From contig JADJLB010000017.1 of the NCBI GenBank assembly GCA_016705685.1, forward strand, positions 1 to 32,151: 32,151 nucleotides of DNA. Direction: 5' to 3'. Position numbers and translations under genes: made by a program. Below, piece after piece: positions 10,961 to 20,439 of the stretch (positions are counted from its first letter, which is position 1; every line of letters starts with the position of its first letter). This DNA comes from Propionivibrio sp. (GTDB lineage: Bacteria; Pseudomonadota; Gammaproteobacteria; Burkholderiales; Rhodocyclaceae). The notes under the pieces were generated by a model. That model worked only from the letters and a program-made list of their open reading frames with translations. It ran no database searches and was not told the DNA's origin.

Positions 10961-12081
10961 GTCCGAGGTCCCCGGGATTGCCGCAGTGTCTTCCAAAGTC
11001 CGACCAGCCCGTGCGGCAAGAGCAGCGTAACGAGGATAAACAGCAGGCCGAGGAAGAACAGCCAGTATTCGGGGAAGGAAACGGTAAACCAGCTCTTGGC
11101 CAGATTGACGACAGACGCGCCGATGACCGGGCCGATCAGCGTGCCACGTCCACCGACGGCAACCCAGATAGCGATTTCGATCGAATTGGCGGGGCTCATT
11201 TCCGAGGGATTGATGATGCCCACCTGCGGTACGTAGAGCGCACCGGCGATACCGCACAGGATCGCCGAGATGACCCATGCGAAGAGCTTGTACCACAGCG
11301 GGTTGTAGCCGATGAACATGACGCGTGATTCGGCGTCGCGGATCGCCGTCAGCACGCGGCCGAATTTCGAGGTGACCAGCCAGCGCGCAAAGACCAGGGT
11401 TGCGGCGAGCATCAGCGCGGTAAGCCCGAACAGCACCAGCCGCATATCCGGCGAGGTGATGCTGTAGCCGAGGATGCGCTTGAAATCGGTGAAGCCGTTG
11501 TTGCCGCCAAAGCCGGTCTCGTTGCGGAAAAAGAGCAGCATCGCCGCGTAGGTCAGCGCCTGGGTGATGATCGAAAAATAGACGCCCTTGATGCGCGAGC
11601 GGAAGGCGAAGTAGCCGAAGATGAAGGCGACAATGGCCGGCACGACGATAACCAGGAAAGCTACCCACCACAGGCTGTCGCTGCCGCTCCAGTACCAGGG
11701 TAATTTCTTCCAGTCGAGAAACACCATGAAATCTGGCAGGTCGCTCTGGTAGCTGCCGTCGCGCCCGATCTGGCGCATCAGGTACATGCCGAAGGCGTAG
11801 CCGCCGAGCGCGAAGAAGAGGCCGTGGCCGAGCGACAGGATGCCGCCGTACCCCCAGATCAGATCCATGGCGACGGCGACAATGGCATAGCACATGATCT
11901 TGCCGAACAGCGTGATGGCGTAAGCCGACACGTGAAAGGCGCTTTCGGGCGGGACCAGGAGATGGAGCACAGGCACCACGACCAGCGTGACGGCAAGAAA
12001 GAGCCCCAGCGCCAGCCAGCTTTTTCGATTGAGCGACTTGAGCACGCGCAGGGTGAATGACTTTTCCATGGTGGCGCTCAT
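10957..12081 (-). CDS. urtC: Urea ABC transporter permease UrtC
   Basis: UrtC (LivM-like) forms the inner-membrane urea channel with UrtB. The ATG at 12081 overlaps the urtB stop (ATGA), which fixes the start and gives 374 residues. About ten hydrophobic helices can be seen, beginning SWLALGLFLAVTLVVVPVL. Family motifs include WGYGGILSLGHGLFFALGGY, the FGGNNGFTDF loop, and the conserved cytoplasmic loop IRDAESRVMFIGYNPLWYK. The end LPHGLVGLWKTLRQ is typical. It is translationally coupled on both sides, so it is certainly part of the urtBCDE transcript. Confidence 0.95.
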   Translation of the reverse strand: MSATMEKSFTLRVLKSLNRKSWLALGLFLAVTLVVVPVLHLLVPPESAFHVSAYAITLFGKIMCYAIVAVAMDLIWGYGGILSLGHGLFFALGGYAFGMYLMRQIGRDGSYQSDLPDFMVFLDWKKLPWYWSGSDSLWWVAFLVIVVPAIVAFIFGYFAFRSRIKGVYFSIITQALTYAAMLLFFRNETGFGGNNGFTDFKRILGYSITSPDMRLVLFGLTALMLAATLVFARWLVTSKFGRVLTAIRDAESRVMFIGYNPLWYKLFAWVISAILCGIAGALYVPQVGIINPSEMSPANSIEIAIWVAVGGRGTLIGPVIGASVVNLAKSWFTVSFPEYWLFFLGLLFILVTLLLPHGLVGLWKTLRQSRGPRT

Positions 12082-13658
12082 TCGATAACCCGGCCCTTGA
12101 GGGCGAAGATGCCCTGGGGCCGCTTCTGAATAAAGACAATGATGAAGACGAGGACGGCGATCTTGGCGATCACCGCGCCGGCCCAGCCTTCGAGCAGCTT
12201 GGTAAAGATGCCCAGCCCCAGCGCGGCCCACACCGCGCCGGCCAGTTGTCCGACGCCGCCGACCACGACGACCATGAAGGAATCGACGATGTAGCCCTGG
12301 CCCATGTCCGGCCCGACGTTGGAAATCTGCGACAGCGCCAGGCCGCCGAGGCCGGCGATGCCCGCACCGAGGCCGAAGGCCATGGTGTCGATGCGCGATG
12401 TCGGCACGCCGACGCAGCCCGCCATGGCGCGGTTTTGCGTCACGGCGCGGACGAACATGCCGAGCCGCGTCTTGTTCATCAACACCCACACCAGGAGCAG
12501 CACGAACAGCGCAAAACCGATGATGACGAGGCGGTTCCAGGGCAGGAGCAGGTTGGGCATCAGCTCGATGCCGCCGGACATCCAGCTCGGGTTGGAGACT
12601 TCGACGTTCTGCGCGCCGAAGACAATGCGTGCCGCCTGGATCAACACCAGCGATAGGCCCCAGGTGGCGAGCAGCGTTTCCAGCGCACGGCCATACAGCC
12701 AGCGGATCACCGTGCGCTCCATGACGACGCCGACCAACGCGGCGGCAAAGAAAGCGACGGGAATGGCCGCCGGCAGATACCAGTCGATGGCGTTCGGGAA
12801 ATAATTGCGGAAAATGCTCTGCACGGCATAAGCCGAATAGGCGCCGACCATCAGCAGTTCGCCGTGCGCCATGTTGATGACGCCCATCACGCCGTAGGTG
12901 ATGGCCAGGCCGAGCGCGGCGAGCAGCAGGATGCTGCCGAGCGACAGCCCGGAGAAGACCCGCGCCAGATTTTCGGTCAGCTCCAGGCGGCCATCGATGG
13001 CTTTGACCGCCGAAATGGCCCCATAGCGCACCTTGTTGTCTGGCTCTTTCGCTTTGTCGGTGAGCGGCAGCAGCGCACTCCGGATGTTCGGCGACGAGCT
13101 ACCCGAGAGCACCCTGACTGCCGCCAGACGTGCCGCCGGGTCGGCATTGCCCAGGTTGGCCTGCGCGTGCGCCATCTTGAGCAGGGCCTTGACGGCGTTG
13201 TCGGTTTCCTTGGCCAGTGCACGCGCCAGCACGGGAACCAGATCGGGGCTGACCCTCGTTTGCAGCTCCTGCGCGGAAGCCAGGCGAACGCCGACATCCT
13301 TGTCGAACAGACTGAGCGCAGCCAGCGCATTGGCCAGCTCGCCACGTATGCGGTTGTTGACCGTGATCGAATCCGGGTTGCTTGGCATCTTGATTGGCTC
13401 GCCGGTGGATGCATCGAAGGCCTTGTCTCCGTCGATGACGACGACCTTGTTGGCACTCAAGAAGAGCTGACCGTCAGCCATTGCCTTGAGCACGCGAGCC
13501 GCGTCCGAGTCGGCCGCCTCGGTCATTTTCTGGATGGCCGCCACCTTGACGCTGGAATCCTCGTTCGCCAATTGGAGAACCTGGGCCGGATCGAGCGCGG
13601 CGTGCGCCGATAGGCAGCAGGTGCAAAGCAGAAAAAGGGTGAACAGCTTGGTCATCAA
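12078..13658 (-). CDS. urtB: Urea ABC transporter permease UrtB
   Basis: UrtB (LivH-like) is the second membrane subunit of the urea importer. It has 526 residues: a signal-like start (MTKLFTLFLLCTCC ending AHA-AL), a roughly 200-residue periplasmic region with repeated helical, HEAT-like stretches (VRLASAQELQTR, VRYGAISAVKAI), then the permease domain from about residue 230 with ITYGVMGVINMAHGELLMVG and the EVSNPSWMSGG loop. Long periplasmic N-termini are normal for UrtB. Either of two adjacent ATGs (13658 or 13655) may be used. No urtA binding-protein gene precedes it; the next gene upstream is on the other strand. Confidence 0.95.
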   Translation of the reverse strand: MMTKLFTLFLLCTCCLSAHAALDPAQVLQLANEDSSVKVAAIQKMTEAADSDAARVLKAMADGQLFLSANKVVVIDGDKAFDASTGEPIKMPSNPDSITVNNRIRGELANALAALSLFDKDVGVRLASAQELQTRVSPDLVPVLARALAKETDNAVKALLKMAHAQANLGNADPAARLAAVRVLSGSSSPNIRSALLPLTDKAKEPDNKVRYGAISAVKAIDGRLELTENLARVFSGLSLGSILLLAALGLAITYGVMGVINMAHGELLMVGAYSAYAVQSIFRNYFPNAIDWYLPAAIPVAFFAAALVGVVMERTVIRWLYGRALETLLATWGLSLVLIQAARIVFGAQNVEVSNPSWMSGGIELMPNLLLPWNRLVIIGFALFVLLLVWVLMNKTRLGMFVRAVTQNRAMAGCVGVPTSRIDTMAFGLGAGIAGLGGLALSQISNVGPDMGQGYIVDSFMVVVVGGVGQLAGAVWAALGLGIFTKLLEGWAGAVIAKIAVLVFIIVFIQKRPQGIFALKGRVIE

Positions 13659-13777
13659 AAAAACTTCGCAAAAGAGGCAGGTCGATTTCAGCTTAAGGAC
13701 CCGAGCAACGATCAGGAATACGTTGAATTGCGTAGGGACGGAAAGCGTCCGATGTGCTCACGGGTAGTGCGGCGGCA

Positions 13778-13790
13778 TTCTATTATAGAA
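13778..13790. promoter_or_regulatory. Palindromic -10 region between urtB and the C14 gene
   Basis: The sequence TTCTATTATAGAA is a perfect odd inverted repeat. Read on the minus strand it contains TATAAT, a perfect sigma-70 -10 hexamer pointing to urtB. On the plus strand it contains TATTAT pointing to the caspase-like gene. No good -35 box is found at 17 bp on either side, so activation by a bound regulator (for example the nitrogen system) is possible but not shown. Confidence 0.4.
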
Positions 13791-13835
13791 AGGCGGGAGA
13801 TTAGGCGTTTGCGCCAATCCCAGGACCAGCATAGT

Positions 13836-15188
13836 ATGCTGGACACCATGCCAATCAACTTTCTTTCGACCCTGTTGTCTCACGTGCTCCGTGCATTGGC
13901 GGTGGCGTTGGTCTGTGTCTCGATCGCCAATGCCGCCGACGGTCAGGGACGGCGAATAGCCCTTGTGATAGGCAACGGGAATTATCAGCAGTCCGTCCTG
14001 CCAAGACTGCTGAATCCGCCCCATGATGTTGAAGATATTGCCAGAGCATTACGCGGTTTCGGCTTTGAAGTCATCGAAAGAAAGAACCAGACGCTGGAAG
14101 GAATGAATCAGGCCATAGCGGAATTCGGCAGCAAGATCGGCGGCAGCGAAGCCGCCCTGTTCTACTATGCCGGGCATGGCATACAGGTCAAGAACCAGAA
14201 CTACCTGATACCCGTCAATGCCACGATTGAAAGCGAAGCCTCGGTGCCTTATCAGGGCGTCAATCTCAACCAGATACTTGATGAAATGGATAACGGCAAG
14301 AGCGGTGCAAACATCGTGATGCTGGATGCCTGCCGCAACAATCCGATCAGCGGCAAATTTCGTTCGGGCCAATCGCGTGGTCTGGCCAGTCCCGGCAGCA
14401 CACCGAAAGGTACCGTGATTGTCTACGCCACTGACCCCGGCAATGTCGCTGCCGATGGCAGCGGACGCAACGGCTTGTTTACGGCCGGGCTGCTGACCGC
14501 CTTCAAGGGAAAAGACTTGAGCCTTGACGGCGTACTGACGGTCGCCAGCGCCGAAGTCGAACGCGCCAGTGGGCATACGCAAACACCTTACGTCAATGGC
14601 CCCAAGACATTGCAGAAAAGCTTCCATTTCCACGTTACCGTGGAACCCGGTCGTGGAGCAATTGAAAAGACCTTCTGGTCCAGTATCGAGCACAGCACCG
14701 ATGCTGCGGACTTCGAGGCCTACTTGCAGAAATATCCGGAAGGCAGCTATGCCGTGCTGGCCGAAAACAGGCTGAAGAAGCTGAAGGCCGATCAGCCGGC
14801 ACCTTCTGCTATGCCGTCGTCGTTATCCCCTGCAACCTTCGATGGTCGCTGGGCTGTCACGCTCGTCTGCGAGGATGTTCGAAACAAGGAAAGTTTGGTC
14901 AAGGGTTACACGCACAGATTCTTCATCGACGTTCAGGAAGGTCGGGTGGCCGGGCAGCGCGGGCAGGTTGGCCACCCGGACTCGGCAACCTGGACAGGTT
15001 TTATTCAGGCAGACGGAACGTCGGAGATCACCGTAAGCGGCCTCACTGGCCCCCCGGACTATTCGGTGGGCCATGTTCACGTGGGCGCGCCATACTCCTA
15101 CCGTTTGCGCGGCACCTTCACGAAAGGGAGCGGAAAGGCAACGCGGGTCGAACTCAGACCCTGCGAGGCCACATTCTTTAAGAATTGA
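13836..15188 (+). CDS. Secreted caspase-like (peptidase C14) protein
   Basis: A 450-residue protein: signal peptide (hydrophobic stretch about 14-33, ending SIANAADG), C14/p20 caspase-like domain (about 38-260), a linker repeat with ADFEAYLQKYPEGSY (about 285-305), and a C-terminal beta-rich domain (about 335-448) starting FDGRWAVTLVCED. The catalytic dyad is in place: His114 in FYYAGHG and Cys166 in LDACRNNP. It is thus probably an active periplasmic Arg/Lys- or Asp-directed protease; the substrate is unknown. The start could be ATG 13836 (AGGA ten bases upstream) or ATG 13848. It is divergent from urtB. Bacterial metacaspase-like proteins have been linked to stress and cell death, but nothing here fixes the role. 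Confidence 0.85.
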   Translation: MLDTMPINFLSTLLSHVLRALAVALVCVSIANAADGQGRRIALVIGNGNYQQSVLPRLLNPPHDVEDIARALRGFGFEVIERKNQTLEGMNQAIAEFGSKIGGSEAALFYYAGHGIQVKNQNYLIPVNATIESEASVPYQGVNLNQILDEMDNGKSGANIVMLDACRNNPISGKFRSGQSRGLASPGSTPKGTVIVYATDPGNVAADGSGRNGLFTAGLLTAFKGKDLSLDGVLTVASAEVERASGHTQTPYVNGPKTLQKSFHFHVTVEPGRGAIEKTFWSSIEHSTDAADFEAYLQKYPEGSYAVLAENRLKKLKADQPAPSAMPSSLSPATFDGRWAVTLVCEDVRNKESLVKGYTHRFFIDVQEGRVAGQRGQVGHPDSATWTGFIQADGTSEITVSGLTGPPDYSVGHVHVGAPYSYRLRGTFTKGSGKATRVELRPCEATFFKN

Positions 15189-15719
15189 GGAGATTCCAGA
15201 TTGTTGATAGCTCCAGTGATTTTTCAGGAATCGAGAGGCGGGCTTCGGCTCAGTTAGCAAATGTCCGCACTCCGTGTTTTGTCGTGGCCGAAGGTAGGCT
15301 GACGTCATTGCCCCGTAAAGACGTCAATGGGGTAATCAAGGTGCTCTGGAAAAGTCCGTTATCGGGCGCAATTGCCTACCGGCACTTTCGGCCACAAGCG
15401 GGCATAGCTAAGCGGAATATTGACTGTCACGAACGACAGATACCGATCTGGAACCTGCCAGTTGTCTCTGTTACTGACCTGGTTGTGTAGCTTCTCACCA
15501 AGCATATTCGCCAGAGCGTATCCATCCGTCACTTAACGGCACCCCAACAAGACTTCGAAGAGCATGTGGAAAGAAGCATTTTCAGAAGCTGCCGATATTC
15601 AGATCAGGCATTTCTGCGGTTTTGACATGTTTTTTATACCTCCTCCCCAATTTTTTTCAGCATCTTGAAATCGACTTGCCTAGCATGACGGGTGTCAGAA
15701 CCTGTAACGGAGGCAAGCA
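15189..15719. other. 531-bp intergenic region upstream of kdp
   Basis: I find no recognisable gene. A 101-codon frame (15185-15490) lacks a ribosome site and any motif. The word GACGTCA occurs twice, near 15301 and 15320, flanking a C/G-rich segment. The right-hand end is T-rich and is described separately as the likely kdp control region. No strong terminator hairpin is visible behind the caspase-like gene. Confidence 0.5.
15622..15660 (+). promoter_or_regulatory. Candidate kdp promoter and KdpE-binding T-rich region
   Basis: A TTGACA hexamer at 15622-15627 is followed by TTTTTTATACCTCC and, after a C-rich gap, a run of seven Ts (about 15652-15658). The TTTATAC then T-rich arrangement resembles the known E. 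coli KdpE operator. That would let phospho-KdpE turn on the operon under potassium limitation. No -10 box at the ideal spacing is clear, so the transcription start cannot be fixed. Confidence 0.4.
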
Positions 15720-15812
15720 ATGGATCTTATCTATCTCGCAGGCATCGTATTGTTCTTCGGCCTTCTGGCCGCCATGGCCTACGGTTGCGCCAAACTCGGA
15801 GGTGAACAATGA
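15720..15812 (+). CDS. 30-aa membrane miniprotein ahead of kdpF
   Basis: The ORF starts at ATG 15720 behind a strong GGAGG site (15709-15713). It encodes [20 protein letters not shown] followed by [10 protein letters not shown]. It is one hydrophobic helix with a short polar tail, and its stop overlaps the kdpF start (ATGA). Its position and coupling say it is translated with kdpFABC. It is not KdpF itself, which follows. Similar short ORFs precede kdpF in other proteobacteria, to my recollection, but their role is not established. A small Kdp subunit or a KdpD-interacting peptide are both conceivable. Confidence 0.65.
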   Translation: MDLIYLAGIVLFFGLLAAMAYGCAKLGGEQ

Positions 15813-15901
15813 GTGTATTCCATATCGTCAGCGCCGTCGTCGCGGTCGCACTGCTCATCTACCTGATCGCGGCCCTGCTCAATCCGGAGGACTTTTCATG
15901 A
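15809..15901 (+). CDS. kdpF: K+-transporting ATPase subunit KdpF
   Basis: A 30-residue single-helix protein ([20 protein letters not shown] then [10 protein letters not shown]). The ending L-L-N-P-E-x-F is the standard KdpF signature. KdpF stabilises the KdpABC complex in the membrane. It starts inside the previous ORF's stop and ends inside the kdpA start (ATGA at 15898-15901). GGAGG in its last codons serves as the kdpA ribosome site. Confidence 0.93.
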   Translation: MSVFHIVSAVVAVALLIYLIAALLNPEDFS

Positions 15902-17712
15902 CTCACCATGCCTGGTTACTGCTCGGGCTTTACCTGCTCGTGCTGCTGCTCGCGGCCAAGCCACTCGGCAACTACATCGCCAATGTAATGGAAGGCCGCG
16001 GGTTGGTCCTGCGCCTCGGTGGCCCCATCGAATCGCTGCTTTATCGTCTGTCCGGCGTGCGTCGCGACGAGGAAATGGGTTGGCTGAAATACGCGTTCGC
16101 TATCCTGTTGTTCAACCTTCTCGGCGCACTTGCCGTGTATGCCCTGCAGCGGCTGCAATTGTGGCTGCCGCTGAACCCGCAGACCATGGCGAACGTCAGC
16201 CCGGATTCGTCGTTCAACACCGCCATCAGCTTTGCCACCAACACCAACTGGCAGGGCTACTCCGGCGAATCGACGATGAGCTACCTGACGCAGATGCTGG
16301 GCCTCGCGGTGCAGAACTTCTTTTCCGCCGCCACCGGCATCGTCGTCGTCATTGCGCTGATCCGTGGCTTCGCCCGCCATACAGCCAAGACCATTGGCAA
16401 CGCCTGGGTCGATCTGACCCGCATCACGCTTTACGTGCTGCTGCCGATCTCGCTGGTTGCTGCCGTTTTCATGGTCAGCCAGGGCACGATCCAGAACTTC
16501 GACGCCTACAAGGACGTGACGACACTGGAAGTTACAAAGTACGACAACCCGAAGGCCGGCCCCGACGGCCAGCCGCTCAAGGATGAAAAGGGTGCCGTGG
16601 TGACGGAGCCCGCCGAAACGCAGACCCAGACCCTGCCGATGGGCCCGGTCGCCTCGCAGGAGGCGATCAAGATGCTCGGCACCAACGGCGGCGGTATCTT
16701 CAACGCCAACTCGGCGCATCCCTACGAGAACCCTACACCGCTGTCCAATTTCGTCGAGATGCTGTTGATCTTCCTGATCCCGGCCGCGCTGTGCGTGACC
16801 TTCGGCCGCATGGTTGGCGATCCCCGCCAGGGCTGGGCCGTGCTGATCGCCATGACGCTGATGTTCGTCGTCATGGCCATCGCCGCAATGACTTTCGAGC
16901 AGCAGGGCAACCCGCTGCTCGCCAAAGTCGGCGCTGGCGACACGGCGACTCAGGCAACCACGGTCATGTCGGTCGGCAACATGGAAGGCAAGGAGACGCG
17001 CTTCGGCATCGCCGAGTCGGGCCTGTTCGCCACCATCACCACGCTGGCCTCCTGTGGCGCCGTGAATGCCATGCACGACTCCTTCACGCCCATGGGCGGC
17101 TTCGTGCCGCTGTGGAACATGATGCTCGGCGAAGTGGTGTTCGGCGGCGTCGGCACCGGCCTCTACGGCATGCTGGTGTTCGCGGTGATGGCGGTGTTCA
17201 TCGCCGGCCTGATGATCGGCCGCACGCCCGAATACCTGGGCAAGAAGATCGAGGCATATGAAATGAAGATGGTGTCCATCGCCATCCTCGTCACGCCGCT
17301 GCTGGTGCTGGCCGGCACCGCCATCGCCGTGATGGCGGCCGACGGCATCGCCGGCATCGCCAACCCCGGCGCGCACGGCTTCTCGGAAATCCTCTACGCC
17401 TTCACCTCGGCGGCCAACAACAACGGCAGCGCCTTCGCCGGCCTGTCGGCCAACACGCCCTTCTACAACGGCATGCTCGCCATCGCCATGTGGTTCGGCC
17501 GCTTCGGCGTGATCGTGCCGGTGCTGGCCCTGGCCGGCGGACTCTCCGCCAAGAAGCGCATCGCCGCCAGCGCCGGCACCATGCCGACCCACGGCCCGCT
17601 GTTCGTCGTGCTGCTGATCGGCACCGTCGTGCTGGTCGGTGCGCTGAACTACGTTCCCGCGCTCGCGCTCGGGCCGGTGGTCGAGCACTTGATGCTCTAC
17701 GCCGCCCACTGA
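15898..17712 (+). CDS. kdpA: K+-transporting ATPase subunit KdpA
   Basis: KdpA is the potassium-channel-like subunit that selects K+ in the inner membrane. The 604-residue product starts [20 protein letters not shown]. All four selectivity-filter loops are recognisable: [49 protein letters not shown] and [14 protein letters not shown] charged external loop (about residues 205-245, with [13 protein letters not shown]) is longer than in E. coli, accounting for the larger size. The start is fixed by the kdpF overlap. The gene is intact. Confidence 0.97.
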   Translation: MTHHAWLLLGLYLLVLLLAAKPLGNYIANVMEGRGLVLRLGGPIESLLYRLSGVRRDEEMGWLKYAFAILLFNLLGALAVYALQRLQLWLPLNPQTMANVSPDSSFNTAISFATNTNWQGYSGESTMSYLTQMLGLAVQNFFSAATGIVVVIALIRGFARHTAKTIGNAWVDLTRITLYVLLPISLVAAVFMVSQGTIQNFDAYKDVTTLEVTKYDNPKAGPDGQPLKDEKGAVVTEPAETQTQTLPMGPVASQEAIKMLGTNGGGIFNANSAHPYENPTPLSNFVEMLLIFLIPAALCVTFGRMVGDPRQGWAVLIAMTLMFVVMAIAAMTFEQQGNPLLAKVGAGDTATQATTVMSVGNMEGKETRFGIAESGLFATITTLASCGAVNAMHDSFTPMGGFVPLWNMMLGEVVFGGVGTGLYGMLVFAVMAVFIAGLMIGRTPEYLGKKIEAYEMKMVSIAILVTPLLVLAGTAIAVMAADGIAGIANPGAHGFSEILYAFTSAANNNGSAFAGLSANTPFYNGMLAIAMWFGRFGVIVPVLALAGGLSAKKRIAASAGTMPTHGPLFVVLLIGTVVLVGALNYVPALALGPVVEHLMLYAAH

Positions 17713-17737
17713 TCCCGCCGAGCCGAAGGAGAAATTC

Positions 17738-19804
17738 ATGACACACAAGAAACTCGCGATGTTCGACCCGGTGCTGGTGAAGCCCGCCATCGTCGACTCA
17801 TTCAGGAAACTCAATCCCGCCGTGCAGTGGCGCAACCCGGTGATGTTCGTCGTCTATGTCGGCAGCATCCTCACCACCCTGTTGTTTGGCCAGGCCCTGG
17901 CCGGCCAGGGCGAAGCCTCGGCGGGCTTCATCCTCGCCATCGCCCTCTGGCTGTGGTTCACGGTGCTGTTCGCCAACTTCGCCGAGGCGCTGGCCGAAGG
18001 CCGCAGCAAGGCCCAGGCGGCGTCCTTGCGCGGCCTGAAGAAGGAGACCTGGGCCAAGAAACTCAAGGTGGCGAACGTCTCGTCCGAGTGGCATACCGTG
18101 CCCGCCACCGACCTGCGCAAGGGCGACATCTACGTGGTGCATGCCGGCGAGACCATCCCGGCCGACGGCGAGGTCACCGAAGGCGTCGCCTCGGTGGACG
18201 AATCCGCCATCACCGGCGAATCGGCACCCGTGATCCGCGAGGCCGGCGGCGACTTCTCCGCTGTCACCGGCGGCACCCGTGTGCTGTCCGACTGGCTGGT
18301 CGTGCGCGTGACCGTCAACCCTGGCGAGACCTTCGTCGACCGCATGATTGCCATGGTCGAAAGCGCCAAACGCCAGAAGACACCCAACGAGATCGCGCTG
18401 ACCATTCTGCTGGTGGCGCTGACCATCGTCTTTCTCGGCGTCACTGTCACGCTGCTGCCGTACTCGATGTTCAGCGTCAGCGTAGCGCAGGCCGGCATAC
18501 CTATCACCATCACCGTGCTGATCGCGCTGCTGGTGTGCCTGATCCCGACCACCATCGCCGGCCTGCTTTCGGCCATCGGCGTGGCCGGCATGAGCCGCAT
18601 GATGCAGGCCAACGTGATCGCCACCTCGGGCCGCGCCGTCGAAGCCGCCGGCGACGTCGACGTGCTGCTGCTCGACAAGACCGGCACCATCACCCTCGGC
18701 AACCGCCAGGCTGCGGCTTTCCTGCCCGCCGAGGGCGTGAAAGAAGCCGACCTGGCGAGCGCCGCGCAACTGGCCTCGCTGGCCGACGAAACGCCCGAAG
18801 GCCGCAGCATCATGGTGCTGGCCAAGCAGAAGTTCGGCCTGCGCGAACACGACATCCATTCAATGGAAGCTCAGTTTGTGCATTTCTCGGCGCAGACCCG
18901 CATGAGCGGCGTCAATGTGCACGGCGAGCAGATTCGCAAGGGCGCCGCCTATGCCATCCGCAAGCACATCGAGGATCAGGGCGGCCACTTCCCGCCGTCG
19001 GTGCTGGTCGCGGTCGAGGATGCCGGTCGGCGCGGCAGTACCCCTCTGGTCGTAGCGGAAGGCACGCGCGTGCTGGGCGTCGTCGAGCTCAAGGACATCG
19101 TCAAGGGCGGCATCAAGGAGCGCTTCGCCGAACTGCGCCGCATGGGCATCAAGACCATCATGATCACCGGCGACAACCGCCTGACCGCCGCCGCGATCGC
19201 CGCCGAAGCCGGCGTCGACGACTTCCTCGCCGAAGCCACGCCGGAAGCCAAGCTGGCGCTGATCCGTCAGCACCAGTCCGAGGGCCGCCTGGTCGCCATG
19301 ACCGGCGACGGCACCAACGACGCGCCGGCGCTGGCGCAGGCCGACGTCGCGGTGGCCATGAACACCGGCACGCAGGCGGCCAAGGAAGCAGGCAACATGG
19401 TCGACCTCGATTCCAATCCGACCAAGCTGATCGAAGTGGTCGAGACCGGCAAGCAGATGCTGATGACGCGCGGTTCGCTCACCACCTTCAGCATCGCCAA
19501 CGACGTCGCCAAGTACTTCGCCATCATTCCGGCGGCTTTCGTCACCACCTATCCGCAACTCGCGGCGCTCAACGTCATGGGCCTGGCCAGTCCCGCGTCG
19601 GCCATTCTCTCGGCGGTGATCTTCAACGCGCTGATCATCATGTTCCTGATCCCGCTGGCGTTGAAGGGCGTGAAGTACCAGCCGCTCGGCGCCGCCGTGC
19701 TGCTGCGCCGCAATCTCGCCGTCTATGGCCTGGGCGGTCTCGTCGCCCCCTTTGTCGGCATCAAGGTCATCGACATGGCGATCGCCGCTGCCGGCCTCGC
19801 TTAA
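17738..19804 (+). CDS. kdpB: K+-transporting P-type ATPase subunit KdpB
   Basis: KdpB is the P-type ATPase that energises potassium uptake through KdpA. It has 688 residues. Motifs in order: TGES loop ([15 protein letters not shown]), phosphorylation site DKTGT with Asp313, nucleotide-domain sequence [31 protein letters not shown], and the hinge [17 protein letters not shown]. Seven hydrophobic helices fit the family. A normal GGAGAAA ribosome site precedes ATG 17738, 25 bp after kdpA. No frameshift is present although this is the longest G/C-rich gene in the window. Confidence 0.97.
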   Translation: MTHKKLAMFDPVLVKPAIVDSFRKLNPAVQWRNPVMFVVYVGSILTTLLFGQALAGQGEASAGFILAIALWLWFTVLFANFAEALAEGRSKAQAASLRGLKKETWAKKLKVANVSSEWHTVPATDLRKGDIYVVHAGETIPADGEVTEGVASVDESAITGESAPVIREAGGDFSAVTGGTRVLSDWLVVRVTVNPGETFVDRMIAMVESAKRQKTPNEIALTILLVALTIVFLGVTVTLLPYSMFSVSVAQAGIPITITVLIALLVCLIPTTIAGLLSAIGVAGMSRMMQANVIATSGRAVEAAGDVDVLLLDKTGTITLGNRQAAAFLPAEGVKEADLASAAQLASLADETPEGRSIMVLAKQKFGLREHDIHSMEAQFVHFSAQTRMSGVNVHGEQIRKGAAYAIRKHIEDQGGHFPPSVLVAVEDAGRRGSTPLVVAEGTRVLGVVELKDIVKGGIKERFAELRRMGIKTIMITGDNRLTAAAIAAEAGVDDFLAEATPEAKLALIRQHQSEGRLVAMTGDGTNDAPALAQADVAVAMNTGTQAAKEAGNMVDLDSNPTKLIEVVETGKQMLMTRGSLTTFSIANDVAKYFAIIPAAFVTTYPQLAALNVMGLASPASAILSAVIFNALIIMFLIPLALKGVKYQPLGAAVLLRRNLAVYGLGGLVAPFVGIKVIDMAIAAAGLA

Positions 19805-19818
19805 AAAAGGAAACCATC

Positions 19819-20394
19819 ATGAAAACGCTCATTCGTCCCGCCGTCAGTTTGTTCGTACTGCTGTCCGCCGTTACCGGCGTCGTCTATCCCCTCGCCGTGA
19901 CTGGCGTGGCGCAGGCGGTATTTCCCGATGCTGCCGCCGGTAGCCTGATCATCAAGGACGGTAAGCCGGTCGGCTCGGAATTGATCGGCCAGAACTTCAC
20001 CGACCCGAAGCACTTCTGGGGCCGCCCGTCGGCCACCTCGCCGCAGCCCAATAACGGCACCGCCTCGGGCGGTTCGAACCAAGGGCCGCTGAACCCTGCA
20101 TTGGTAGATGCCGTCAAGGGCCGCATCGAGGCCCTCAAGGCGGCCGATCCGGACAACAAAGTGCCGATTCCGGCCGATCTGGTCACGGCGTCCGGCAGCG
20201 GCCTCGATCCGCATATCAGCCCGGCGGCGGCCGCGTACCAGATTGAACGCGTTGCCCGCGCCCGCGGACTCAAGGCCGAAGCGGTCGTGGCCATGGTTGC
20301 CCTTAACACCGAGGGCCGCCAGCTCGGAATCTTCGGCGAGCCGCGGGTCAATGTACTCAAGCTTAATTTGGCGCTCGACGCCTTGGGTGCTTAG
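19819..20394 (+). CDS. kdpC: K+-transporting ATPase subunit KdpC
   Basis: KdpC (191 residues) is the single-span subunit that helps assemble and tune the KdpFABC pump. After MKTLIRPA comes one membrane helix ([20 protein letters not shown]). Then follow the family stretches [38 protein letters not shown] and the C-terminal [19 protein letters not shown]. It has an AAAGGAAA ribosome site and starts 14 bp after kdpB. It is followed by a 45-bp gap before kdpD. Confidence 0.96.
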   Translation: MKTLIRPAVSLFVLLSAVTGVVYPLAVTGVAQAVFPDAAAGSLIIKDGKPVGSELIGQNFTDPKHFWGRPSATSPQPNNGTASGGSNQGPLNPALVDAVKGRIEALKAADPDNKVPIPADLVTASGSGLDPHISPAAAAYQIERVARARGLKAEAVVAMVALNTEGRQLGIFGEPRVNVLKLNLALDALGA

Positions 20395-20439
20395 TCGGAA
20401 AATATTGGTGGAAGACCTTCTGCTTTTATCCCATCCGTA

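Noticed and set aside
15185-15490. 101-codon frame behind the caspase-like gene
   Set aside because: It overlaps the preceding stop, lacks a ribosome site and has no family-like segment; treated as intergenic.
15916-17835. 639-codon minus-strand frame across kdpA
   Set aside because: It is antisense to an intact kdpA, rich in His, Gly, Asp and Arg as expected for a G/C-rich shadow, with no motif and no ribosome site.
17827-20394. 855-codon plus-strand frame overlapping kdpB and kdpC
   Set aside because: Only its last 191 codons are real (kdpC); the rest is an Arg/Gly/His-rich shadow of kdpB in another frame.
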